The notes beneath the pieces are model-generated. The model was given only the letters and a program-made list of their open reading frames with translations, had not been told where the DNA came from and did no database searches. Positions 1 through 5,632 of a stretch of 7,870 bases of DNA are shown one piece after another. This DNA comes from Thermoplasmatota archaeon. Its GTDB lineage: Archaea; Thermoplasmatota; Thermoplasmata; RBG-16-68-12; JAJISG01. The stretch covers positions 1 to 7,870 of the forward strand of contig JAJISG010000081.1 in the NCBI GenBank assembly GCA_022848835.1. Direction: 5' to 3'. Every line of letters begins with the position of its first letter. Within the stretch, counting starts at the first letter, position 1. A program made the position numbers and the translations under genes.

Positions 1-237
1 TGCATTGATCTCCTCGGCCGCGAGATCAGACGCATCTTCCATGGGTGCTCCTAACCACCCCAGGGTTCCCGTAGTGGGCAAGATGGTCCCTATCCTAATG
101 GTCTGATCCTCCTCATCTCCGGGGGCGAAGACCCCCATGAGGGCCAGTGCAGCGACTATGACAACTATTACGACGATGACGGCTGCCACAGCTATCCAAG
201 TGGTTCTACTCACGCCAGGGGGCGGTGCTTCTGCCAT
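1..237 (-). CDS. Branched-chain amino acid ABC transporter substrate-binding protein (N-terminal part, runs off left edge)
   Basis: The 79 residues present begin with a short polar, proline-rich stretch (MAEAPPPGVSRTT). A single hydrophobic helix follows at about residues 14-36, then an acidic linker (GDEEDQ). From about residue 47 the sequence IRIGTILPTTGTLGWLG reads as the first beta strand and loop of a type 1 periplasmic binding fold (Peripla_BP_6, LivK family), followed by a helix ending AAEEINA. Proteins of this family capture amino acids or similar small ligands outside the membrane and deliver them to an ABC importer of the LivHMGF type. There is no lipobox cysteine, so the helix probably stays as a membrane anchor. 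The ATG is well supported by a purine-rich SD and a TATA box upstream. Most of the ligand-binding domain is missing, so the ligand cannot be judged; a receptor-type use of the same fold is also possible. Confidence 0.85.
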   Translation of the reverse strand, partial: MAEAPPPGVSRTTWIAVAAVIVVIVVIVAALALMGVFAPGDEEDQTIRIGTILPTTGTLGWLGAPMEDASDLAAEEINA

Positions 238-240
238 TTA

Positions 241-290
241 ACCTCCTCCCATTTCAATGCCCGTAGCGCATCCCTTTAAATAAACGTTTC
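241..290 (-). promoter_or_regulatory. Archaeal promoter (BRE + TATA) and SD of the substrate-binding protein gene
   Basis: On the minus strand, GAAACG (290-285) is followed directly by TTTATTTAAA (284-275). This matches an archaeal BRE plus TATA box. Transcription would be expected to start about 26 bases downstream of the TATA centre, near 253. The short leader would then carry GGGAGGAGGT (250-241), a strong SD just upstream of the ATG at 237. The order and spacing are typical of archaeal promoters. The start point itself is inferred. Confidence 0.7.
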
Positions 291-499
291 GCTGGCTGAT
301 ATCGGATGTGGACGTCAAAAGACCTTTGGCGCACCTATCATGAGGAGGAGGATCTTCAGCTCCTCGAGGATGACCGTGTACTCTCTGAGGAGGAGGTGTC
401 AGGATATGCGCCGTTGGCGGTGAGATAGGAGACATATGCAGGCATGCAGGGTCCCGAGGGAGAAGCCCAATCATTGGTTGCAGGATACAGGAAGAGAGG

Positions 500-1129
500 C
501 TAGATCACTCCGCCGGCACGGAGCCAACGGTAGGCTTCTTCGAAATCCCTTACTTCGTAGTCAGCCCACTGCGAGAGCGTGCCTCTGGGGTTCACAGCCA
601 GGGAGATTCCCGCCGCCCTCAGCAGGCCGACGTCCATAGCTCCGTCGGCGAAGGCTATGATGTCCTGGGATCCCACTCCCATGGACCTGGCCATCTCTTG
701 GGCGAAGATGCCCTTTGTGGCGGGGGTAACCCGGACCACAACCTCCCCAGTGAGTCTGTCACCCTCATAGATGAAGTCATTGGACACACACCTGTCAGCC
801 CCAAAGAGCTGTTGAGCCCTCTCGGCCAGCTCCGAGGGGCCACCGGTGATGAGCCCCACCATGTGTCCCATCGTCCTCAAGGACCTGACGAAGCCCAGGG
901 CCCCAGGGACAAGTCGAATGTCACCAGCGAGCTTCAATACCTGGTCCCTAGTGATGCCTGAGAGAGATCGCGCCCTCTCTCTGAAGCCCTCAACCCAATC
1001 GATCTTCCCCTCCACGCCTAGGCCCGTGATACGCTGGACCTCCTCCTCTCGACCGACGAGCTTGGCCAGCTCGGGCAGAAACTCGTTGTATATGAGGGTG
1101 TTTTCCAGGTCGAAGACAAAGAGTTTCAT
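500..1129 (-). CDS. HAD-superfamily phosphatase, phosphoserine phosphatase-like
   Basis: This 209-residue protein has all four HAD motifs. Motif I is FDLENT (D7, E9, T11), motif II is LITGG (T95), motif III is the lysine in TPATKG (K139), and motif IV is FADGAMD (D162, D166). The cap region between motifs I and II (about 15-75) is small and helical, and the length is normal for SerB-like phosphatases (about 200-215 residues). Such enzymes hydrolyse a phosphomonoester through an aspartyl-phosphate on D7; in SerB the substrate is phosphoserine, in serine synthesis. Motif I has Glu where SerB has its second Asp (general acid), as in the ThrH branch, and motif IV is ADGAMD rather than GDGAND, so the substrate is uncertain. 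The frame stays open to 1579, but that extension is antisense to the neighbouring gene. I start at the ATG giving MKLFVFDLE, where HAD proteins normally begin. It has no SD, but a TATA box sits 32 bases upstream, which suggests a nearly leaderless mRNA. Confidence 0.88.
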   Translation of the reverse strand: MKLFVFDLENTLIYNEFLPELAKLVGREEEVQRITGLGVEGKIDWVEGFRERARSLSGITRDQVLKLAGDIRLVPGALGFVRSLRTMGHMVGLITGGPSELAERAQQLFGADRCVSNDFIYEGDRLTGEVVVRVTPATKGIFAQEMARSMGVGSQDIIAFADGAMDVGLLRAAGISLAVNPRGTLSQWADYEVRDFEEAYRWLRAGGVI

Positions 1130-1156
1130 GAAGACCGCCGGGAGAAGGAAGGGTGG

Positions 1157-1166
1157 GATAAAAAGC
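1157..1166 (-). promoter_or_regulatory. TATA box of the HAD phosphatase gene, possibly shared with the divergent gene
   Basis: On the minus strand GCTTTTTATC reads as an archaeal TATA box centred near 1161, about 32 bases before the HAD start codon. The expected start of transcription is near 1135, leaving a leader of about 5 bases, which agrees with the absence of an SD. It is the only A/T-rich element between the divergent genes, so it may also serve the plus-strand gene. I see no convincing BRE on either side to fix orientation. Confidence 0.5.
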
Positions 1167-1243
1167 TTGGCAAATGATGATGCACAGCCGAGGTGGTGTC
1201 CAACCGAAAGCTTCTTGATGAGTGCCAAGAACATAGGACTGTC

Positions 1244-1789
1244 TTGTTCCCCATAGGCCACATGGGCCTCACGGCGGCCCTCGGAGAGTTCCTCACTCGC
1301 AGACGCGTCATCTCCCAACAGCTGGATTACCGCATCCTGCTGCTGGGATCGATGCTGCCCGACGTAATCGACAAGCCCCTTGGAATACTGCTCGGCATCG
1401 AGGGGAGAAACGTGGCCCACAGCCTCCTCTTCAGCGTCTCCCTCACTCTTTTCCTGATTCTGCCCCTGGTCGTGCAGAACATCTATCCGAGTCGAATCGC
1501 CCGGCGTCTGACCAATCCCCTCCCCATCCTCACCATCGGCCTCTGGACCCATCTCCTCCTCGATAGGATATGGCAGCAACCCTCGATCATCCTCTGGCCC
1601 TTCCTCGGTGTGGGCTTCGAGCAGGCTACCTTCGACCTCTTTGAGCTGATTGTGGGTCTACTAGATCCCTACGTGCTTGGAGGCGAGGTACTGGGCCTGG
1701 GGGTCATGCTCCTCCTAGCCTTGCGGTACAGGCTCTATAAACGGTCGAAATTTCTGCGCTTGCTCAGGTCAGGACTCCTCCATGGTTAG
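1244..1789 (+). CDS. YdjM-like membrane-bound metal-dependent hydrolase
   Basis: From the TTG at 1244 this is a 181-residue membrane protein beginning FPIGHMGLTAALGEF. It has the spaced His/Asp pattern of the YdjM/LexA-binding inner-membrane hydrolase family: GH near the N-terminus, GSMLPDVIDKPLG, RNVAHSLLF, and GLWTHLLLDRIWQQP, which is followed by a WPF motif. These residues are thought to bind metal, but the natural substrate is not known. Hydrophobic segments follow the AHS motif, include the THLLLD segment, and recur near the C-terminus (about 155-168). The tail is basic. The start is uncertain. The frame opens at GTG 1193 (198 residues), TTG 1244 puts the conserved GH motif close to the N-terminus and has a weak AGGA 5 bases upstream, and the first ATG (1262) would remove GH. 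I favour 1244. The gene is divergent from the HAD phosphatase gene, and no functional link between them is evident. Confidence 0.8.
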   Translation: MFPIGHMGLTAALGEFLTRRRVISQQLDYRILLLGSMLPDVIDKPLGILLGIEGRNVAHSLLFSVSLTLFLILPLVVQNIYPSRIARRLTNPLPILTIGLWTHLLLDRIWQQPSIILWPFLGVGFEQATFDLFELIVGLLDPYVLGGEVLGLGVMLLLALRYRLYKRSKFLRLLRSGLLHG

Positions 1790-1971
1790 GGGTCCATTGT
1801 GATGATTCCCCCGTTGAGTACTGCTGTTCCCTCCCTGGCCTTATGGTCTCAGACACTCCTAGATGCACGGGATTGGCTGCATGAGCCGGTCTGGATTCAG
1901 CGGCTAAACAGGTAGGTAACCGATCCCACAGGCCGCAGCGACAGATCTGGTCCTGAATGACTCTCTCAAGC

Positions 1972-2571
1972 TCACTCCTTCAGGACCACAACAAAGGCGG
2001 TAAAGAGGGCGCCAAGGGCCACTGGGGTCCCGTAGCTAATCATGAATATGAAGGTGGTGTTGAGGGCTGACAGGTTCTCCAGAAAGCCACCTGCCGCCGG
2101 TACCGCCCAGAAGGAGATAGCCACTATCGCGGCTAGGGCTGCGACTGGAAGGGCAAACAGCCTCGTCGAGTACCGCCTTAGACGGGCTAGAGCCCTTCGC
2201 TCATCGAGGACCTCTGCCACCTCCCCCCCTTCCGATTCCTCATCGCTCCTTATTCTCTCCTCCAAGGCGCGCTCCATATCTTCATCCCACTTCTTCGCTG
2301 CCCACTGGCCCTTCCACTCGAGCCAGTGAATCAGCCTCTTCTGTAGCTGGTCCTCCTTCATCCTGAGAGAGTGTGCCACGATGATCAGTGCGAAGAGACC
2401 AGCTCCTAGGACGGCTCCCAATCCCTTGGCAAGGGCGCTGTAGGTTTCCAGCCTGATCTCCTGACCATAAGTGTAACCTGTGGTGACGCCCATGTACGCG
2501 GAGAGGGCGAAGATGGCCAATAGCGCTCCCAAGAGGGGGATGAAGGCCAATCGAACGACCCGCTCATTCAT
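1972..2571 (-). CDS. Four-helix membrane protein of unknown function
   Basis: This 199-residue protein belongs to no family I recognise. Hydrophobic segments are at about 8-28, 48-68, 138-158 and 172-196. Between the second and third lies a charged cytoplasmic-looking stretch (about 70-135) rich in Lys, Arg, Glu and Trp. It includes LIHWLEWKGQWAAKKW, then an acidic segment (SDEESEGGE) and an Arg-rich helix (DERRALARLRRYSTR), and it may be partly coiled coil. The layout of two hairpins around a charged middle is symmetrical. The frame is open further upstream to 2838, but that part lacks coherent protein character and runs antisense to the divergent protease gene. I therefore start at the ATG giving MNERVVRLAF. 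An ATG 9 codons upstream (2598) is the alternative. There is no SD and only a weak TATA-like sequence (TCTTATGC, near 2598), so the mRNA would be leaderless if that is the promoter. Confidence 0.78.
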   Translation of the reverse strand: MNERVVRLAFIPLLGALLAIFALSAYMGVTTGYTYGQEIRLETYSALAKGLGAVLGAGLFALIIVAHSLRMKEDQLQKRLIHWLEWKGQWAAKKWDEDMERALEERIRSDEESEGGEVAEVLDERRALARLRRYSTRLFALPVAALAAIVAISFWAVPAAGGFLENLSALNTTFIFMISYGTPVALGALFTAFVVVLKE

Positions 2572-2740
2572 GGGACGAGTGCCACTGGGCAACCGCATAA
2601 GAGTTTCTACTCTACTCGCCCCCTTGATAATGGCCGTGCACGTCCAGAGGATCTGCTTGGGCGGAGCAACGTCATAACGCAAAGTGGACGGAGACGCGAG
2701 ACTGGGGTGGGTAGGGACTAGCGAAGTCCGCCATAGAAAG

Positions 2741-2750
2741 ACCCTTATCG
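2741..2750 (+). promoter_or_regulatory. Possible TATA box of the CPBP protease gene
   Basis: ACCCTTATCG is the most A/T-rich element upstream of the ATG at 2779, with its centre about 32 bases before it. This would give a very short leader, in keeping with only a weak AAGG before the start. The match to a TATA box is poor. Confidence 0.3.
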
Positions 2751-2778
2751 TGTCTCCGACTTCCCCCAGAGCAAGGCG

Positions 2779-3609
2779 ATGACGGCGTCTCAGTCTGAGT
2801 TCGCAGGACCGCGAAGAGGTCCCGTTAAGGGCCGGCACCTAGTCTCGATTGCGGCCTACTTCTCCATCTTCGTCCTGGCGGAGGCGATTGCGGCCTTCGC
2901 CAGCGATCCTGGAGAGGCTACCTTAGGCATGGTCATCCAGGTCCTTCTGCTCTTCACCCTTCTCTTCCACGCCGCCCTGCTGTCTAGGACCGATAAGCTG
3001 TTCTCCCGGTTCCTGGCAGTCTTCGCCCTGCCGCCGTTGATACGGATCCTGAGCCTGAGCACGCCTCCAACCCCGTTCACTGTGATTCAGTGGCTTCTCA
3101 TCATATCCCTCCCATTGCTGGCTGCAGGAGCGACCATGGCTTATGTCATGAAACTCAGGCCGCGGGATGTGTACCTGAGGCTCGGAGGCCCTCGAGTTCT
3201 CGTCCTGCAGGCGCCCATCGCCCTCTCCGGTCTTGCTCTGGGGGCGCTGGAGTTCCTCATTCTGCAGCCCACGGAGCCGTGGATACCGGCCCTCACCCTC
3301 CAGCATCTGATCCCCGCAGCTATCATCATCGGCATAGCTTCGGGCCTGGCGGAGGAGCTGATCTTCAGGGGCCTCATCCTGCCGAAGTCAGAGACGATTC
3401 TCGGGAGGCTCCCAGGATTGCTCTTCATCTCCCTCCTCTTCGCGGCCATGCATATAGGCTTCAGGTCGGCCATCGACCTGGTCTTCGTCTTCGGCGTGGG
3501 ATTCTACTTCGGATATGTGGTGCAGAGAACGAAAAGCCTCTATGGCGTCATCTTCGCCCACGGGCTTGCCAACGTAGCTCTATACCTGATCCTTCCCTTC
3601 TACTTCTAG
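2779..3609 (+). CDS. CPBP-family (Rce1-like) intramembrane metalloprotease
   Basis: This 276-residue polytopic membrane protein has the three hallmark motifs of the CPBP/ABI family: GLAEELIFRGLI (E192, E193, R197), FAAMHIG (H225), and FAHGLANV (H261, N265). In Rce1 and relatives, the glutamates and histidines line the active site within the membrane, and the enzymes cleave near the C-terminus of prenylated or other membrane-associated proteins. The archaeal substrates are mostly unknown. Hydrophobic segments lie at about 21-41, 49-68, 76-94, 102-124, 140-162, 176-200, 212-226, 231-248 and 254-273. The first 20 residues are polar and basic, consistent with a cytoplasmic N-terminus. The length is normal for the family. 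The gene is divergent from the orphan four-helix gene (207 bases between starts). It ends 4 bases before the stop of the next, convergent gene. All catalytic residues are present, so it should be active. Confidence 0.92.
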   Translation: MTASQSEFAGPRRGPVKGRHLVSIAAYFSIFVLAEAIAAFASDPGEATLGMVIQVLLLFTLLFHAALLSRTDKLFSRFLAVFALPPLIRILSLSTPPTPFTVIQWLLIISLPLLAAGATMAYVMKLRPRDVYLRLGGPRVLVLQAPIALSGLALGALEFLILQPTEPWIPALTLQHLIPAAIIIGIASGLAEELIFRGLILPKSETILGRLPGLLFISLLFAAMHIGFRSAIDLVFVFGVGFYFGYVVQRTKSLYGVIFAHGLANVALYLILPFYF

Positions 3610-3613
3610 AAAA

Positions 3614-3874
3614 TCAGAGGACCTCCCACACCTTCACGGCCACGATGACCGCGAAGACAATCAGGAGGGGCACGATGGGAATTACCACATAGCGGGAGAG
3701 GGTGTCCAGCTTCTCGCTCGCTCTCCCCGACTCCACCTCCGCGCTGCTGAGCTCCTTCGTGATTAGAAGGAAGATGAGGGCCACGACGGCGATGCCTCCT
3801 AGAGTACCAGCAATGAGGGAGGCGAACACCAGACTAGATATCGTCGATATGGCGAAGGTGACGATCATTGCCAT
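3614..3874 (-). CDS. Small two-helix membrane protein, uncharacterised
   Basis: The protein has 86 residues, with hydrophobic segments at about 8-39 (long enough to hold one long or two short helices) and 62-82. They are separated by a polar loop (ITKELSSAEVESGRASEKLDTLSR). Small proteins of this shape are frequent in archaea and have no assigned function. The start is either ATG 3874 or ATG 3868. A GGAG lies only 2 bases before the first but 8 before the second, so the second (84 residues, MIVTFAIS) may be the true start. A strong TATA box lies just upstream. The gene stands alone between the convergent protease gene and the operon upstream. A separate promoter, a sensible charge distribution and a complete hydrophobic pattern argue that it is real. 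Confidence 0.72.
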   Translation of the reverse strand: MAMIVTFAISTISSLVFASLIAGTLGGIAVVALIFLLITKELSSAEVESGRASEKLDTLSRYVVIPIVPLLIVFAVIVAVKVWEVL

Positions 3875-3890
3875 ATCTCCATCAGGTCTC

Positions 3891-3900
3891 CATACTTAAA
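3891..3900 (-). promoter_or_regulatory. TATA box of the small membrane protein gene
   Basis: On the minus strand TTTAAGTATG closely matches the archaeal TATA consensus and is centred at about 3896. Transcription would start near 3870, essentially at the two candidate ATG codons (3874 and 3868). A start slightly upstream of 3874 would make the transcript leaderless, while use of 3868 leaves room for at most a very short leader. Confidence 0.6.
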
Positions 3901-3946
3901 CATTCCCTGGTTATTTCGCTCTTAGATAGATCGCAGAGACCCGTAG

Positions 3947-3990
3947 GATGGGGAGCACGCGTGTCACCTATCCGTTGGCAGCTCCCCATC
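3947..3990. repeat. 10-bp perfect inverted repeat after the operon (hairpin or operator)
   Basis: GATGGGGAGC (3947-3956) and GCTCCCCATC (3981-3990) are perfect reverse complements separated by 24 bases. The left arm runs into an 8-bp palindrome, CACGCGTG (3956-3963). In mRNA from the minus-strand operon the hairpin would begin about 11 bases after the stop at 4001. No T-run follows on either strand, so it is not a usual archaeal U-tract terminator. It could be a 3' stabilising hairpin, a processing site, or a protein-binding site upstream of the small membrane protein gene. Confidence 0.55.
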
Positions 3991-4000
3991 TGTGCAGGCA

Positions 4001-5632
4001 TCAGCCCGTAGCGATTATGATGTAGAGTGAGTTGACGGAGTCTCCTCCGTGATAGATCTGGCTGCTCTCCTCCGGCAGGCGGAGGAAGACCTCCTCCTTT
4101 ATCGGCAGGAAGGGCAGAGGGTGGACCTGGGCCCCCCGAGTACTCCAGTTCTCCTCCACCAGCAGGATGGAACCAGCCTCATGTGCCGCTCCCGCCTCGA
4201 GCTTGAAGGGGAGCGTGGAGTCGGCCCTGGCGTTGAAGTACATTGAGAGAATGGCGCCGATTCTCTGGTCGGTCTCCGGTGTTACGCCTGTCACGCCCAC
4301 CAGCCAGCCTAGAGCCGCCAGCTCGTACCGGTAGGTCGTGTTCTGGACCTGCAGGACCTCCTCCGTACCGTAGGCTAGTGGGAGGGTCGCCAGGAGGGAT
4401 AGGAGCACGACAATCACCAGGACCGATCTCCTCCTCCCACGAAGTCTTCGCAGGAGGGCCGTGCCGATGGCGATGGCCAGTCCATAATCCAGGAAGTCCA
4501 CGGATCGATAGAGCAGGACGTGGGAGAGGGGGTCGAGTCCTCTCAATAGGGCGTAAACGATGACTATCAGAGGTGCGAGGATCAGGGAAAGGATGACCGT
4601 CTTCTGGGGTCCCGAAGAGAGCCTGTGGACGTTGAAGCCCACCAGAGCGAGGAGGGCGAGGGGAATGTAGACGGCGGCGATGGCCAGGAGGAGAAAGGAG
4701 GTCTGCACGGTCCCCGGGAAGAGAGGCCGATAGGCGTTCGCCACGACCAGTAGGAAGGCCCCCACGATGACCAGGGACTTCTGGTCAACCAGGCTCGGCA
4801 GCAGTTTGGACTTGGAGAGGGCGAACCATGGCCTCGCCCTCCGTCGAGAGGTCAGGAGGAGGCCTGCCGCTGCCATTATCAGGGCTGTGGAGAGGAAGAG
4901 AGCGACTTCGTTGGTGCTCCACACAGTAGTGAAGAACTCCATCCTCACCGAGATGTAGTACCACAGGCCAAAGAGGAATAGGGCTGGACCCAGCAGAAGG
5001 TCCAGTCCCAGGGCTCTCCAGGACCAACGGCCGTGCCAATAGGCCTGGGCATGCTGCAGGAGGACTATCAGACTTACGAATCCATATGCCATCACCATGG
5101 AGAGGTGGTGGATGAGTGGAAGGATGAGGAGTATCGCCGCCGCCAGGCCCCTCATCCTCCTGTCCTCCCTCTTGACCATGAGGAGTACCAGGAGCGGTAA
5201 CAGGGACAGGCCGACAGCCTCCTTCATCAAGGTGCTACTCAGGAAGATGTAGGGGCCTAGGAGGGCCAAGACCAGGGCTGCCGATGCGGCAATGGCCCGT
5301 TTTCCGGTCAGAAGGTAGGCGAGGGCGTAGATTCCTAGGATTCCCGAGAGGGATATGATTATCATGAAGGGCGCGGCGAGCCGTAGAGGGTCGACGCCTG
5401 TCAGGGACGCACTCAAGGCCAACAGCACTGACAGGTGTGGCATCTTTAGGTTGTAAGCATTGAGTGACTCCTCATCCAACCCCCAGTGTCCCGACTGCAT
5501 CATATCGGTGGCAATTGCCACCTGGGCGAAGCTGTCGATGTTCAGTGGTAAGGATGAGAGGAGGAGCTGAAGGAGGCGGGCGGAGACAGCCACTGAGAGG
5601 ACTGAGGCGACGGGAATGAGATGGCCTCTCAA
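4001..5632 (-). CDS. Polytopic membrane protein, probable GT-C-type glycosyltransferase
   Basis: This 543-residue protein has about 11-13 hydrophobic segments spread over residues 5-420 and an external-looking soluble C-terminal domain (about 421-543). After the first helix there is a short loop with an acidic residue (NIDSF, D33) and then a hydrophilic segment with HWGLDEES. An Asp or Glu in this first loop is the usual catalytic feature of GT-C enzymes, which transfer sugars from lipid-phosphate carriers. Other conserved-looking points are STLMKEA (about 133-139), a double His (H175, H176), and YRSVDFLDYG (about 375-384). The tail contains a DQRIGAILSMYF segment and ends with IYHGGDSVNSLYII, reminiscent of C-terminal domains in archaeal GT-C-like membrane proteins. 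The start is TTG. It overlaps the upstream permease stop by 4 bases (TTGA) and has a strong SD 7 bases before it, so the two are probably translationally coupled. Donor and acceptor are unknown. The glycosyltransferase assignment rests on architecture, not on a clear signature. Confidence 0.6.
   Translation of the reverse strand: MRGHLIPVASVLSVAVSARLLQLLLSSLPLNIDSFAQVAIATDMMQSGHWGLDEESLNAYNLKMPHLSVLLALSASLTGVDPLRLAAPFMIIISLSGILGIYALAYLLTGKRAIAASAALVLALLGPYIFLSSTLMKEAVGLSLLPLLVLLMVKREDRRMRGLAAAILLILPLIHHLSMVMAYGFVSLIVLLQHAQAYWHGRWSWRALGLDLLLGPALFLFGLWYYISVRMEFFTTVWSTNEVALFLSTALIMAAAGLLLTSRRRARPWFALSKSKLLPSLVDQKSLVIVGAFLLVVANAYRPLFPGTVQTSFLLLAIAAVYIPLALLALVGFNVHRLSSGPQKTVILSLILAPLIVIVYALLRGLDPLSHVLLYRSVDFLDYGLAIAIGTALLRRLRGRRRSVLVIVVLLSLLATLPLAYGTEEVLQVQNTTYRYELAALGWLVGVTGVTPETDQRIGAILSMYFNARADSTLPFKLEAGAAHEAGSILLVEENWSTRGAQVHPLPFLPIKEEVFLRLPEESSQIYHGGDSVNSLYIIIATG

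Noticed and set aside
340..423. Plus-strand ORF of 27 codons, Arg-rich, beginning MRRRIFSSSR
   Set aside because: There is no SD or TATA box in front, and its Arg runs simply reflect GAGGAGGAGG repeats. It lies in the intergenic gap and has no sign of coding selection.
436..484. Short direct repeats ATGCAGGC/ATGCAGGG and palindrome CCAATcATTGG near the end of the HAD gene
   Set aside because: They are too short and too few to separate from chance, and they have no clear promoter relation.
1130..1579. N-terminal extension of the HAD frame up to 1579
   Set aside because: It is antisense to the YdjM-like gene, is of low complexity and acidic, and passes the TATA box. The HAD fold starts naturally at MKLFVFDLE.
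1790..1971. Possible C/D box RNA or tRNA in the convergent gap
   Set aside because: GTGATGA (1799-1805) resembles a C box, but no CTGA follows within about 60 bases. No T-loop or acceptor-stem pairing for a tRNA was found on either strand.
2572..2838. N-terminal extension of the four-helix protein frame up to 2838
   Set aside because: It overlaps the divergent protease start, covers the intergenic promoter region, and its translation is Arg/Ser/Pro-rich without structure.
3090..3692. Long plus-strand ORF of 200 codons inside the CPBP gene
   Set aside because: It is a shifted-frame shadow of the protease gene; the translation is rich in Ser, Pro, Arg and His and lacks the family's motifs.
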